A stretch of DNA of 64,000 nt from the NCBI RefSeq assembly GCF_009758205.1, contig NZ_WRXN01000019.1:39171-103170 (forward strand), written 5' to 3'. Position numbers and translations under genes: made by a program. The notes beneath the pieces were generated by a model that saw only the letters and a program-made list of their open reading frames with translations, was not told the origin of the DNA and did not search any database. The DNA comes from Chitinophaga tropicalis. GTDB taxonomy: Bacteria; Bacteroidota; Bacteroidia; Chitinophagales; Chitinophagaceae. This document shows positions 8,948 to 17,964 of the stretch, piece by piece. Position 1 is the first letter of the stretch. Every line of letters starts with the position of its first letter.

Positions 8948-8997
8948 TAATCGAAATAGCAATGCCTCACAGAAGTGAGGCATTGCTATTTCGATTA
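8948..8997. terminator. Strong hairpin terminator after the two-gene cassette
   Basis: A perfect 23-bp stem (8948-8970 against 8975-8997) with loop AGAA, among the longest perfect stems in the window. It lies between the cassette on the plus strand and the minus-strand gene ending at 9071 and could serve both. Confidence 0.85.
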
Positions 8998-9070
8998 TTA
9001 AAAACATTATACAAAAACACTTTTACTGCGTCGCGAATCATTAGATGCTTTAGTCAATTTCGTTTACCTG

Positions 9071-10252
9071 TTAACGATGTATATCTACAGGTATTTTTGT
9101 AAGAAGCAGGAAAGCCGTGTCTTTCTGACGGATAAGCTTCCATTTCATATGACCGGGAGTTAGCATGGTCACATCAGCATATAAAGTGTTAGCGGCAGAA
9201 GTATGGGAGCTTAATTCAAATTTTATGGTTCGTTTATCTCTCTCGTACAAATAAGTACCGGCCATCGCTCTTCCTGTCTCCACTACATAAGGATTTGGAT
9301 TGAATACCGCCCGTCCATATTCTTCCAGATAGATGTTTTTCCACGACATACTATCTGTCAGCCAGTCATTGACCTTTGCTGTATCTCCATGTCTTACCAG
9401 TTGATCAACCCTCCATTTTCCGGTAAGGCTGCCCGGAGCACTGGTTGTAGTAACGTAATAAATAAAAGCGAAAGCGTAGGCGGCAAGGGAGATGCGGAGC
9501 ACGTTCTTAATGCCTCCCAGACGTATGACGGGCAGAATGGGAAGGGACTGAACGAAGAAGGCTTTTATGGCAGGCCATTGCAGAAGAAGTAAATAAGAAA
9601 GACCCAGCGTAAAAAGGATCGCATTTGCAAGCGCGCCATATGGAATGGAATAAAAGATATCGATCAAAACGATATTTACCATTACCGGCAATAAAAGAAT
9701 TATACCCAAAATAGTAGTACGTCTGAATAATAGAAAAGCCGAGCCCACAATCTGTATACCAGCAATGATAACGGCCATTGCATATGAATAACTGAAATAG
9801 TTCCAGGTAAGATCCAGCCCTGACAGGCTACTCCAGGTGGAATCGTTCTTAAAGTAGCTGGGAGCAAACTGCGTTCCGAGAATCTTTGCAAAACCGTAGT
9901 TGAATATCTCTACGGCTATCCAATAGCGTATGATCCCTGTTAACCAGGCGTGGCGAAGGCCTGAATTTTGCAGGCCTCTAGCTTCTATCCTGTGCCAGTG
10001 AACAGGGAAAATAACGAGGAACAATAAGGCTGCCACAACCAGCAGGAGATTGAAATAATGAAAAAGGAACAGGTACCGGGAGATGGCAGGTGTGAATAAA
10101 GCCGGATATAGGACCAACGAATTGTAGAAGTCAACGATAGCAATAGCAGCAAATATACAATCCAGGTATTTTATAAATAATGGCAAAGGCTGACCATCCA
10201 GCGCCATAGGACGTTCAGGCCCGGGGTGTTGCCGGAAGAAAGTTTGGCTCAT
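9071..10252 (-). CDS. DoxX-like multi-pass membrane protein with C-terminal soluble domain
   Basis: A 393-residue protein with about seven hydrophobic segments between residues 25 and 275 (for example FNLLLVVAALLFLVIF, YAMAVIIAGIQIVGSAFLLF, TILGIILLLPVMVNIVLI), an arrangement like DoxX-type membrane proteins. The last 115 residues are soluble, with a lipocalin-like or calycin-like pattern that begins GSLTGKWRVDQL and ends with strands KWKLIRQKDTAFLLL. Such fusions are common in Bacteroidota and have no proven function. It is monocistronic; the upstream gap (10253-10548) holds the promoter of the next plus-strand gene and nothing else I can recognise. Confidence 0.65.
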   Translation of the reverse strand: MSQTFFRQHPGPERPMALDGQPLPLFIKYLDCIFAAIAIVDFYNSLVLYPALFTPAISRYLFLFHYFNLLLVVAALLFLVIFPVHWHRIEARGLQNSGLRHAWLTGIIRYWIAVEIFNYGFAKILGTQFAPSYFKNDSTWSSLSGLDLTWNYFSYSYAMAVIIAGIQIVGSAFLLFRRTTILGIILLLPVMVNIVLIDIFYSIPYGALANAILFTLGLSYLLLLQWPAIKAFFVQSLPILPVIRLGGIKNVLRISLAAYAFAFIYYVTTTSAPGSLTGKWRVDQLVRHGDTAKVNDWLTDSMSWKNIYLEEYGRAVFNPNPYVVETGRAMAGTYLYERDKRTIKFELSSHTSAANTLYADVTMLTPGHMKWKLIRQKDTAFLLLTKIPVDIHR

Positions 10253-10463
10253 GGCAGAAGTTTAATATGAAACTATCATAAAAAGTATTCCAAATGCCTT
10301 AATAAGACGTTTTGTCAGTGTGCCAGGATTGGGGCAGCTGCAAGGTAAGCTTGCAGGCAGAAAAAGAAACCAGGTACATAATTAGTGCATGCTGATTTTA
10401 CAAGACATCAAATCACCATGAGAATGGCGGAAATAGCCCTGAAGAATTTCGCAAATGGCCACC

Positions 10464-10492
10464 CTGCTAAATAAACCCATCATTTACCTTTG
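10464..10492 (+). promoter_or_regulatory. Candidate promoter of the VOC gene
   Basis: TACCTTTG at 10485-10492 fits the TAnnTTTG -7 box. CTG at 10464-10466, 18 bases upstream, is one mismatch from the TTG -33 box. The start codon is at 10549, giving a leader of about 50 bases. Confidence 0.5.
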
Positions 10493-10548
10493 AGAAGCGA
10501 TTCTGCTTATCAAAAAAGAAAAGCTATTAACCATAAAACCTTTATTTT

Positions 10549-10935
10549 ATGAAAGCGAAAAAAATCTGGGCCAATTTCAGCGTACAGGATTTACATCGAA
10601 CCACCCAATTTTATAAACAACTTGGATTTAAACACAATGGGGCATCAGACCAGCTGACCAGCTTCTTCTTTGGCGAGGAAAGCTTTATTATCCATTTCTT
10701 TCTGAAGGATGTACTTGAACCCGCCATGAAGGGACAGATAACTGATATCAAAGGCGGTAATGAAATTATATTCACCCTTTCTGCTGACAGTAAGGAAGAG
10801 GTTAATAGCTGGGAAAAAGAGGTGCAGGAAGCCGGTGGTACAATAGTTTCCAGACCAGAGGAATTTGGAAAGGGTTATTATGGTTTTGTATTTGCTGACC
10901 CCGACGGTCATAAATTCAATGTATTTCATATGTGA
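10549..10935 (+). CDS. VOC (glyoxalase/bleomycin-resistance fold) protein
   Basis: A 128-residue single-domain protein with the two beta-alpha-beta-beta-beta modules of the vicinal oxygen chelate superfamily. The first module is KKIWANFSVQDLHRTTQFYKQLGF and the second ends GYYGFVFADPDGHKFNVFHM, the usual closing motif. Members bind metals or antibiotics, or act as lyases; the substrate cannot be told. The 22-base gap to the next gene suggests co-transcription with the RibD-like reductase. Confidence 0.85.
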   Translation: MKAKKIWANFSVQDLHRTTQFYKQLGFKHNGASDQLTSFFFGEESFIIHFFLKDVLEPAMKGQITDIKGGNEIIFTLSADSKEEVNSWEKEVQEAGGTIVSRPEEFGKGYYGFVFADPDGHKFNVFHM

Positions 10936-10957
10936 CAATTGATTTAAACAATATAGA

Positions 10958-11515
10958 ATGAGAAAATTAATTGCAGCAATCAACATGACACTTGATGGTT
11001 ATTGTGACCACACCGCAGGGATTGCAGATGAAGAACTACATCAACATTACGCTGACCTGTTAAGTACCGCAGATGCTATTCTATATGGAAGAATAACATA
11101 TCAGCTTATGGAATATTGGCAAACTGTTGTGAAAAATCCTACCGGCAACAAAGGAACAGATGAATTTGCGGTGCTAATGGACAAGGTGCCGAAAATTGTT
11201 TTTTCCCACACACTGAAAAGTGTAGAATGGGAAAGTGCACGGTTGGCAGACCGGAGTCTTGAAGAAGAGGTCCAGGCACTCAAACAGCAGCCGGGCAAAG
11301 ATATTTTCGTTGGCAGTCCAAGTCTGATAGTAGCTTCAATGAAGCTTAATTTAATAGATGAATACCAACTTTGTATTCACCCGGTCATAGTAGGAAGTGG
11401 TTTGCCATTATTTAAAACAATAAGCGACAGAACTGTTCTTACACTCTTAAAGACAAAAACTTTTGGTAATGGTTCGATCGTGCTTTATTATGAACCGGCA
11501 AAAAATGATCACTGA
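10958..11515 (+). CDS. Dihydrofolate reductase family protein (RibD C-terminal-like)
   Basis: A 185-residue protein that starts MRKLIAAINMTLDGYCD and continues with ADAILYGRITYQLMEYW, the NADPH-binding signature of the YwjB/YyaP type of dihydrofolate-reductase-like proteins. It ends with IVGSGLPLFKTISDRTVLTLLKTKTF and IVLYYEP, also typical. These are related to the RibD reductase domain but are usually of unknown substrate. It is probably the second gene of an operon with the VOC protein. Confidence 0.85.
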   Translation: MRKLIAAINMTLDGYCDHTAGIADEELHQHYADLLSTADAILYGRITYQLMEYWQTVVKNPTGNKGTDEFAVLMDKVPKIVFSHTLKSVEWESARLADRSLEEEVQALKQQPGKDIFVGSPSLIVASMKLNLIDEYQLCIHPVIVGSGLPLFKTISDRTVLTLLKTKTFGNGSIVLYYEPAKNDH

Positions 11516-11606
11516 TATTTTCAGAAAGTTCAGCTAATTATGTTGCTAATATTCGTGTTGACAAACATAGCAACATAATATGAAATACGGTATAAGTACC
11601 GAAATC

Positions 11607-11628
11607 TTTTTGGGGCCTGCGGCCGGCT
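11607..11628. repeat. Hairpin repeat element, tail-only remnant
   Basis: CTTTTTGGGGCCTGCGGCCG followed by GCT lies between two convergent genes. It matches the tail of the full copies at 5.2 and 20.8 kb, without the preceding hairpin. Confidence 0.65.
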
Positions 11629-11646
11629 AATAATTTACTGCTGCAC

Positions 11647-12432
11647 TTAAATGAATATTCCTCCTTTTAAATACAGCACAGCTTTTCCTCCTAATTCAAC
11701 CCTGTCATTTAATAAACGGCAGGCCACTTCACCACTACGGTCTGACAGCTGAAATGCTTTCAGTTCGGTTTTATTTAGCTGTTTTGCCCAGTATGGCGCA
11801 AGAGTAGTATGAGCAGAACCGCAAACCGGATCTTCATTTATACCAGCGGCAGGAGCGAAAAAACGGGAAACGAAATCGTATGTGGTCCCTTTTGCGGTAA
11901 CTATGAGTCCGCGGGCGTCAAGCCTGGCAATAGCTGCGAGGTCAGGCTGCAGGGTACGGATATCTTCCTGGCTATCAAACACCAGCATGTAGTCTGTTTT
12001 ACCTTTAAAAGCTGTTATTGGCTTCTTATCTGTGGCTGATAGTAACTCATTCGTGAGTTCTGCTTCTTCAAATTTATCTGCCGGGAAATTAAGCAGGAAC
12101 CTGTCTCCCTGAACGGTTACAGGTAGAAGTCCGCTACGTGGGGATATAAAGTTGATCACATCTGCCTTAAATCCTTCAAGGTTATGTAAAACATATGCAG
12201 TAGCTAATGTTGCATGTCCGCAGAGGTCTACTTCCATGCCTGGTGTAAACCATCTGATCTCAAATTTATCACCTTTAGGTATGTAATATGCTGTTTCAGA
12301 AAGGTTGTTTTCTACCGCGATCTTCTGTAATACATCATCCGGAAGCCATTCCTGTAAAGGGCATACCGCGGCGGGATTGCCTGTAAATACGCTATCTGCA
12401 AAAGCGTCTACCTGATATAGTTTCAATTCCAT
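11647..12432 (-). CDS. PhzF-family isomerase
   Basis: A 261-residue two-domain protein of the diaminopimelate-epimerase fold. Signatures: YQVDAFADSVFTGNPAAVCPL at the N terminus, NLSETAYY with the catalytic glutamate of PhzF enzymes (about residue 45), GHATLATAYVL and, in the second domain, NEDPVCGSAHTTLAPYW. PhzF proper isomerises dihydro-3-hydroxyanthranilate in phenazine synthesis, but most relatives have unknown substrates and no phenazine genes occur here. It lies 79 bases after the MocR-type regulator on the same strand, so it may be that regulator's target or co-transcribed. Confidence 0.9.
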   Translation of the reverse strand: MELKLYQVDAFADSVFTGNPAAVCPLQEWLPDDVLQKIAVENNLSETAYYIPKGDKFEIRWFTPGMEVDLCGHATLATAYVLHNLEGFKADVINFISPRSGLLPVTVQGDRFLLNFPADKFEEAELTNELLSATDKKPITAFKGKTDYMLVFDSQEDIRTLQPDLAAIARLDARGLIVTAKGTTYDFVSRFFAPAAGINEDPVCGSAHTTLAPYWAKQLNKTELKAFQLSDRSGEVACRLLNDRVELGGKAVLYLKGGIFI

Positions 12433-12511
12433 AGTTATAATGTTTTTGTAAAACTAAAAAAGCTACAGATATGGATACAGACACAGATGCTGATATTTAG
12501 CAGGGTACAGT

Positions 12512-13927
12512 TTATAGTTCGTTCTTAATGATATTACCTAGTTTTTTCAGGTCGGCCTCCAGTTTCTCACTCCATTCAAGTGCAAAGTTCAATCGCATGC
12601 AATTCTGATACTGATCGTGCAGCGTGAATATTCTTCCGGGTGCAAAGCTTACTTTTTGTCTGATAGCAAGATCGTATAATTCTGCAGTATCTATTTTCTT
12701 ATCCAGTTCAATCCAGAGCAGGAATCCGCCCTGCGGCCTGGATACCTTTGTATTGTCAGGGAAATAGTTCTCAATAGCCCCCTGAAACCGGAGGCAATTC
12801 GCGTATAAGGTTTTCCGGAAAGTACGTAAGTGGTGGTCGAACCTTCCGAATTCGAGGAAATCGGCTATTACCTCCTGGTATAATGTTGGTGTAGATATGG
12901 TTTGTAATAGTTTCTGCCTGATGATCTTTTCTTTAAACTTCCCTGGCGCTATCCAACCTACCCTGTAACCTGGAGCCAGGCTTTTTGATACAGAGGAGCA
13001 CCACATTACTATACCTGCTTCATCGAACGCTTTGCATGGTGCAGGCCTTGATGCACCAAAGAAAAGGTTGCCATACAGGTCATCTTCGATCAGCGGTATA
13101 TCATAGGCTGTCAGCATTTTTACAAGCTCCTTCTTATGCTGGTCGGGCATAAGGCTTCCCAGCGGATTGTTGAAATTGGTGATGAAGCAGCAGGCGTTGA
13201 TCTTATGCAGTACTTTCTTTAATGCGTCCAGGTCTATTCCTGTAACAGGATGTGTTGGAATCTCAATGGCTTTTAGTCCGAGGGCGCCTAATATCTGAGG
13301 TATTCCAAAATATACGGGGCTTTCGATAGCTACAGTATCTCCTGGCCTGGTAACTGCCATCAGACAGTTAAAAATGGCATTCATAGACCCGGAGGTAGTG
13401 ACAAGATCATCTTCCGTCAGTTTTCCGCCGAGTACTAATGACCACCTGGCTACGGCCCTTCTGAGATTAATATTGCCCTGAACGGGCTCGTAGTTTATTC
13501 CACCATCTTCCAGCTTGCTGAACACCTGCATTGCGCTCCTGTTCAGCCTGGCTACTGGTAAGAGGCTTTTATCCGGCACTCCAAGTGAGAATTGCGTGAT
13601 CCCTTTATCCTGCAAGGTATCGAAAACCTTAGTGATCAGATCTTCAGGGCGTTTTCCGTTAACAGATGATTTTAGCTTGCTGATACCTGGCAGCGAAAAT
13701 TTACGCCTGGATGATTTGCTGACAAAGTAGCCGGATTTGGGTCTTGATTCTATTAATGATTTACTCTCCAGCTCCAGGTAAGCCTGTATAGCTGTATTTA
13801 TGCTGACGTTGTAAAATGCTCTTATGTCCCTGATTGACGGTAGTTTATCGCCGAGTTTCAGTGTTTCATTCTCAATCTGCTCTTCTATGACTTTTGCAAT
13901 TTTTATGTATAAAGCGTTTTCTTTCAT
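12512..13927 (-). CDS. MocR/GntR-type regulator with aminotransferase domain
   Basis: A 471-residue fusion. Residues 1-75 form a GntR winged helix (LPSIRDIRAFYNVSINTAIQAYLELESKSLI); residues about 110-470 form a fold-type I aminotransferase domain with TSGSMNAIFNCLM, NFNNPLGSLMP and the PLP lysine in CSSVSKSLAPGYRVGWIAP (near residue 310). MocR proteins use PLP as a sensor cofactor and control genes such as pdxST or small transport and amino-acid genes; the target here is not evident. Upstream, a minus-strand TAATTTTG box (13957-13950) may be its promoter. Confidence 0.9.
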   Translation of the reverse strand: MKENALYIKIAKVIEEQIENETLKLGDKLPSIRDIRAFYNVSINTAIQAYLELESKSLIESRPKSGYFVSKSSRRKFSLPGISKLKSSVNGKRPEDLITKVFDTLQDKGITQFSLGVPDKSLLPVARLNRSAMQVFSKLEDGGINYEPVQGNINLRRAVARWSLVLGGKLTEDDLVTTSGSMNAIFNCLMAVTRPGDTVAIESPVYFGIPQILGALGLKAIEIPTHPVTGIDLDALKKVLHKINACCFITNFNNPLGSLMPDQHKKELVKMLTAYDIPLIEDDLYGNLFFGASRPAPCKAFDEAGIVMWCSSVSKSLAPGYRVGWIAPGKFKEKIIRQKLLQTISTPTLYQEVIADFLEFGRFDHHLRTFRKTLYANCLRFQGAIENYFPDNTKVSRPQGGFLLWIELDKKIDTAELYDLAIRQKVSFAPGRIFTLHDQYQNCMRLNFALEWSEKLEADLKKLGNIIKNEL

Positions 13928-14068
13928 CTTTTGGGCATTCTGTACCCTACAAAATTATAGTAATTTAATCTGTAACCATAGAAAGAGATATAAAACCAGG
14001 CTTTCTTTTCTGTTATTTTACTTATTTTGCCTGAATTATTACTCATAATAACCCCTTACCCTAACGCT

Positions 14069-15082
14069 ATGACAAAGGAAAATACTTTTACTACCACAGC
14101 CCATTTTTTATCTTCAGCATCCGCCAATGATCGCAGCAGTCCGGAAGCCTCTCATCCGGCAGTAAGTCCGCTTCAAAAGGCCTTCTCTCTGACTGAACCA
14201 CAGAACAGCCCTTTCCGCTCTAAAGATATTGAGCCATTTCAGTTAAAGCATCATAATACAGGATTAACAGATACGACAGATCATGTTATTCAGAGAGTCT
14301 GGGCCTATAATCCGGAGGGAAATCTCTACCGGGAAAGTGATACTAACAGCGAATTTTCATTGAATGATAGCCGGCTTGATTTACATCCCAATGGGCTTTG
14401 GCCATTAGCACGTTTAATTAACGAATTAGTTAATCAAGAGAATATTACGCCTGAGGAAGTATCTGAGATTTACAGTCAGCTTGAAATTGCCTGGACACAA
14501 GATGAGTTAATTGAAGTGGATGATAATGATGCAGATTTTGAAACTGAAGATGATTTCGATGAAGAGAATGACTATCATGCCCCCCAGGGGAACGACCAAA
14601 ATACCACAGCGACTATGTCGGATCCTGATGCTATGATCGGTTCTACAGGGGCAGGACCTTGTGTTATTTTTATGTTAGTGTATGAACCAGAAGAAGATGA
14701 TGCAGATCCTATAGTAACGGTCAAACATGTAGATACCGACTATGATGACCAGGGCGCAATGGTTAATTTAATGGAAGAGATGAGAGAATCAATAAGATTG
14801 GAATTAGCTGATGAAATGGAGGCAGAAGATAATGCTGTAATTTTAAATCCTGCCAATGAACTATGGTATTTTGCCGGAGGTGAATTAAATGGATTTACAA
14901 CTTACAGCGATTATGTAGGAATTTATGCGGCGATAGCTCATTTAAGTTTAAACGTTGGCGGGATAGACATTGTAAGAAGTTTTGGAGGCGGAAATGATGA
15001 TTTAGACGAGATAACTTCCATGAAGTATCAGGATGGAGGTGTTTATGTTACCAGTGTTCCTGTAAATAAATATGACGTATAA
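14069..15082 (+). CDS. Orphan protein with eCIS-type N terminus and CheD/NTAN1-like deamidase signature
   Basis: A 337-residue protein started at MTKENTF; an upstream in-frame ATG is also possible. The N-terminal 80 residues are Ser/Pro-rich and contain FQLKHHNTGLTD and VIQRVW, resembling the leader region of DUF4157-type proteins linked to extracellular contractile injection systems (my recollection, not a search). Residues 150-190 are very acidic. From about 190 a compact domain begins: STGAGPCVIFMLVY with Cys198, VKHVDT with His220, WYFAGGEL with Gly270-Gly271, then a helix and VRSFGGG. A Cys, a His about 20 residues later and a GG strand are the landmarks of the papain-fold deamidases CheD and NTAN1. 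No signal peptide. Function is inferred only. Confidence 0.5.
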   Translation: MTKENTFTTTAHFLSSASANDRSSPEASHPAVSPLQKAFSLTEPQNSPFRSKDIEPFQLKHHNTGLTDTTDHVIQRVWAYNPEGNLYRESDTNSEFSLNDSRLDLHPNGLWPLARLINELVNQENITPEEVSEIYSQLEIAWTQDELIEVDDNDADFETEDDFDEENDYHAPQGNDQNTTATMSDPDAMIGSTGAGPCVIFMLVYEPEEDDADPIVTVKHVDTDYDDQGAMVNLMEEMRESIRLELADEMEAEDNAVILNPANELWYFAGGELNGFTTYSDYVGIYAAIAHLSLNVGGIDIVRSFGGGNDDLDEITSMKYQDGGVYVTSVPVNKYDV

Positions 15083-15101
15083 TAAAATACAAATTAATTT
15101 T

Positions 15102-15151
15102 TATTCTTTTGGAATGTCCTCAACAAATCAGAAGGACATTCCAAAAGAATA
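15102..15151. terminator. Bidirectional terminator between convergent genes
   Basis: A perfect 19-bp stem, 15102-15120 against 15133-15151, with a 12-nt loop. It separates the deamidase-like gene from the minus-strand fucosidase. Confidence 0.8.
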
Positions 15152-15203
15152 TTAAAACCGGCTTCAGATCTGGCAAACAGACCTATCCCTGCCATTATCT
15201 ACA

Positions 15204-16634
15204 CTAATCTATTGAACCTGATTTCATTTTGCCTTTAGAACCTATATTCTGGTTTTCGATAGTTCCTTTGACCCGTACTTTAATAACGGTTGCTATAGTA
15301 TCCAGCGGCCGGGATGGAACATGTATAATGACATTTCCTCCGGACTTCTCTGTTTTCAGCGTAGTATTCCCGGCTAATAGTGTTGCAGCAACAACATCAT
15401 TGTTTAAGCCGGTAACGACAAGCTTTCCGTCCCGAGGCCAGTCAAATACTGAAAAGTAAAGTGTAGTATTACCATTGGCTACCTTTTGTGTGCAACGGCC
15501 CCAGGTAAAAGGTAATAATGGACTTGCTTTGGAGGCATAGATGGCTTCTCCGTTCACTTTCATCCAATCTCCTATTCCGGCAAGCCTGTTCACGCTTTCT
15601 TCGGGAAAAGTGCCGTCGGGTTCAGGGCCAACATTCAACAGGTAATTGCCACCCTTTGAAGCGATATCGCACAGGTTGCGGATCAGGACTTCGGTAGATT
15701 TCCATTTGGTATCTGATGTCCTGAATCCCCATGTGCCGTTCATGGTCATGCATGTTTCCCAATCAGTTCCATCCAGTTCGGCCTGTGTGGGTATTTTTTG
15801 TTCGGGTGTTTTCGTATCGCCCGGGAAGTTGGGTCTTTTTAAACGGTCGTTCGTAATGATGCCAGGCTGTAGTTTTAGTAATTCCTGCAATTTTGATGCT
15901 GCGTCATCAGTCATATTAGTGGGTGTGTCCCACCATAAAACAGCGACTTCACCGTAGTTGGTCATCAGTTCCCTTACCTGGGAAACTGCTACGTCATCTA
16001 TGTATTTTGCAAATGGTTTTGTTTCCTGGGCGGGGTCCCAGTGACCGTTATGTTCTTTGGTAAAAGCGTCGATCTTTGCACTGTCGGGGTTGTCCCACCC
16101 TTCTGTTGTGGCCCTTCTTGCGGCAGAACCACCGGGGTTATTCCAGTCCTGCGCCTGGGAATAGTAGAAACCCAGCTTAATGCCGTGCTTCTTACAGGCA
16201 TCTGCTAATGGCTTAAGGACATCTTTGCCGTATGGTGTTGCATCGACAATATTCCATTTGCTGGCGCTGGTTTTAAACATAGCAAAACCATCATGATGTT
16301 TGGCAGTAATGACAATGTATTTCATGCCGGCATCTTTGGCGGTCTTTACCCAGTCATCAGCGTTGAACTTTACAGGATTGAACTTTTTCGCATAGGCCTG
16401 GTATTCAGCAACAGGTATCTTCATCCTGTTCATAATCCATTCTGCGCCGCCGCGCCGCTGTTCATGGCCCTGGTAAACGCCGGCTAACTGTGCGTATACC
16501 CCCCAGTGAATGAACATGCCGAAACGGGCTTCGCGCCACCATTTCATGCGTTCGTCTTTAGAGAGCTGCTGTTGGGCATTAGAAAACATGGGTGCGCTAA
16601 AAAGCACCAGAGCGATAAGGAGTAGTCTTTTCAT
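15204..16634 (-). CDS. Alpha-L-fucosidase, GH29
   Basis: A 476-residue exported protein: signal peptide to about residue 20 (ending SNAQQQ), then the GH29 barrel. Landmarks are WWREARFGMFIHWGVYAQLAG, KYIVITAKHHDGFAMFKT, LGFYYSQAQDWNN and EVAVLWWDTPTNMT, where the aspartate of WWDT is in the position of the catalytic nucleophile. Residues about 300-350 carry GNYLLNVGPEPDGTFP, also a family hallmark; the C-terminal region is a beta sandwich. It removes fucose from host or plant glycans, probably in the periplasm. No SusC/SusD pair is adjacent, so it is an isolated CAZyme. Confidence 0.93.
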   Translation of the reverse strand: MKRLLLIALVLFSAPMFSNAQQQLSKDERMKWWREARFGMFIHWGVYAQLAGVYQGHEQRRGGAEWIMNRMKIPVAEYQAYAKKFNPVKFNADDWVKTAKDAGMKYIVITAKHHDGFAMFKTSASKWNIVDATPYGKDVLKPLADACKKHGIKLGFYYSQAQDWNNPGGSAARRATTEGWDNPDSAKIDAFTKEHNGHWDPAQETKPFAKYIDDVAVSQVRELMTNYGEVAVLWWDTPTNMTDDAASKLQELLKLQPGIITNDRLKRPNFPGDTKTPEQKIPTQAELDGTDWETCMTMNGTWGFRTSDTKWKSTEVLIRNLCDIASKGGNYLLNVGPEPDGTFPEESVNRLAGIGDWMKVNGEAIYASKASPLLPFTWGRCTQKVANGNTTLYFSVFDWPRDGKLVVTGLNNDVVAATLLAGNTTLKTEKSGGNVIIHVPSRPLDTIATVIKVRVKGTIENQNIGSKGKMKSGSID

Positions 16635-16684
16635 TTTTTTGTATGGGTTACGTGGAATATATTTCTGCTACAATTAGAAAACTC

Positions 16685-17893
16685 TTAGCTGCCAACAGCA
16701 CTGACATCCTTCTTTTTGCGAGCCTCTGAACCGGATTTTAAAGGCTTCATAAATGGTACTTCAACAAGGAAATAACATAAATAGGCAATAACAATACAAA
16801 CAACCATGCCGGCAAAGACATACCAGGAATGCCTTGGCAGATAATTGTTATTGATCTTTAAGATTATTCCTGATAAGAAGACCAAGATAGGAAAATGTAT
16901 GATATACAAAGTATAGGAGAAATCTCCCAGGGGCTTTAAGCGTTCAAGCAACCGCAGGCTGTATTCTTTGTTATTGTACCAAAGGAAGAAGGAAAGCAGA
17001 GCGGAGAAAAAGAATGCAGTTCTGAGATCGGCTATGTCTAACCTGCTTTTAAATAAAAAGAGGCCCACAAAACCAACTAAAAATGCCCCTGTTAAATATA
17101 AAAGGGGAATTTTAAGCCTGCCTGCCACAACTTCTGCGATCAATACTCCAAACCACCAGCAAAGCATTGATGAGAAAATAGTTTGTAATATAGCTACAGG
17201 CCAGATGCCGGGGAAAAAGCTTACTACAAATAGTAGTACTACCAATCCAGTTGATAAATAAATATTCTTCCGGGACATGAACAGGAATGGTATATACAGA
17301 ATATAGAACCACCATTCGAATTTTAATGACCAGGTAGGACCATTGGTACCAAATCTTGGTACATACTCCGGAAACAGAAACAATATATTGCCAAATAAAG
17401 TAGAGATTGAATGGCTTGTATTACCAATCTGTTTATTTATAGAAGAATAAGGGGTATCTCCTGAATAAATAGAGAAACCATATTTACTTCCAATGAAGTC
17501 AAGCAATGCAGTTAAGAAAATGGCAAATAGAAATGGAGGATAGATCCTTTTTATGCGCTTGTAGAGATATTCTTTTATGCTGATCTTCACTTCCGGATCT
17601 GCAGTTAATTTCTTAGCATATCCTAAATGAATTACAAAACCGGATAAAACGAAGAAGAATAAAACGAATTCATGCCCCCACTTGAAAAGTGAGAGGAAGT
17701 ACATGCATAATTTATCTACAGAGGAGTACAAATGACCATTCTTCAGGTAGCCTTCATTAAATCCTTCCCATAGAAGCCACCTGGCATGTCCAGCCATGAC
17801 ATAAAAAGCAGCAATACCTCTAAGTCCATCCAAAAAATGGATTTTTCTCTGCATAGGAAATGATTTACGTGTCTCTAACCGATTATCAGGCAT
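16685..17893 (-). CDS. Acyltransferase 3 family membrane protein
   Basis: A 402-residue protein with about ten membrane segments and the family start IHFLDGLRGIAAFYVMAGHARWL, which carries the conserved His and Arg region of OafA/YrhL-type acyltransferases. FFFVLSGFVIHLGYAKK and YKRIKRIYPPFLFAI are further hallmarks. A start at an internal methionine (MQRKIHF, 13 residues later) is possible. Such enzymes acetylate or acylate sugars, lipids or peptides at the membrane. It lies 71 bases downstream of the sdp-like operon on the same strand and may be co-transcribed, but any role in maturation or immunity is speculation. Confidence 0.88.
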   Translation of the reverse strand: MPDNRLETRKSFPMQRKIHFLDGLRGIAAFYVMAGHARWLLWEGFNEGYLKNGHLYSSVDKLCMYFLSLFKWGHEFVLFFFVLSGFVIHLGYAKKLTADPEVKISIKEYLYKRIKRIYPPFLFAIFLTALLDFIGSKYGFSIYSGDTPYSSINKQIGNTSHSISTLFGNILFLFPEYVPRFGTNGPTWSLKFEWWFYILYIPFLFMSRKNIYLSTGLVVLLFVVSFFPGIWPVAILQTIFSSMLCWWFGVLIAEVVAGRLKIPLLYLTGAFLVGFVGLFLFKSRLDIADLRTAFFFSALLSFFLWYNNKEYSLRLLERLKPLGDFSYTLYIIHFPILVFLSGIILKINNNYLPRHSWYVFAGMVVCIVIAYLCYFLVEVPFMKPLKSGSEARKKKDVSAVGS

Positions 17894-17964
17894 TCAAATA
17901 TAGGGCAATTCCTGCCAAATATCATAATGCCCTGTCCAACTACTACTTATAGTAGTAAATACAT

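Noticed and set aside
8948..8997. Long perfect hairpin taken as a small transposon
   Set aside because: A 4-base loop and position right after a gene end make it a terminator; no target duplication is visible.
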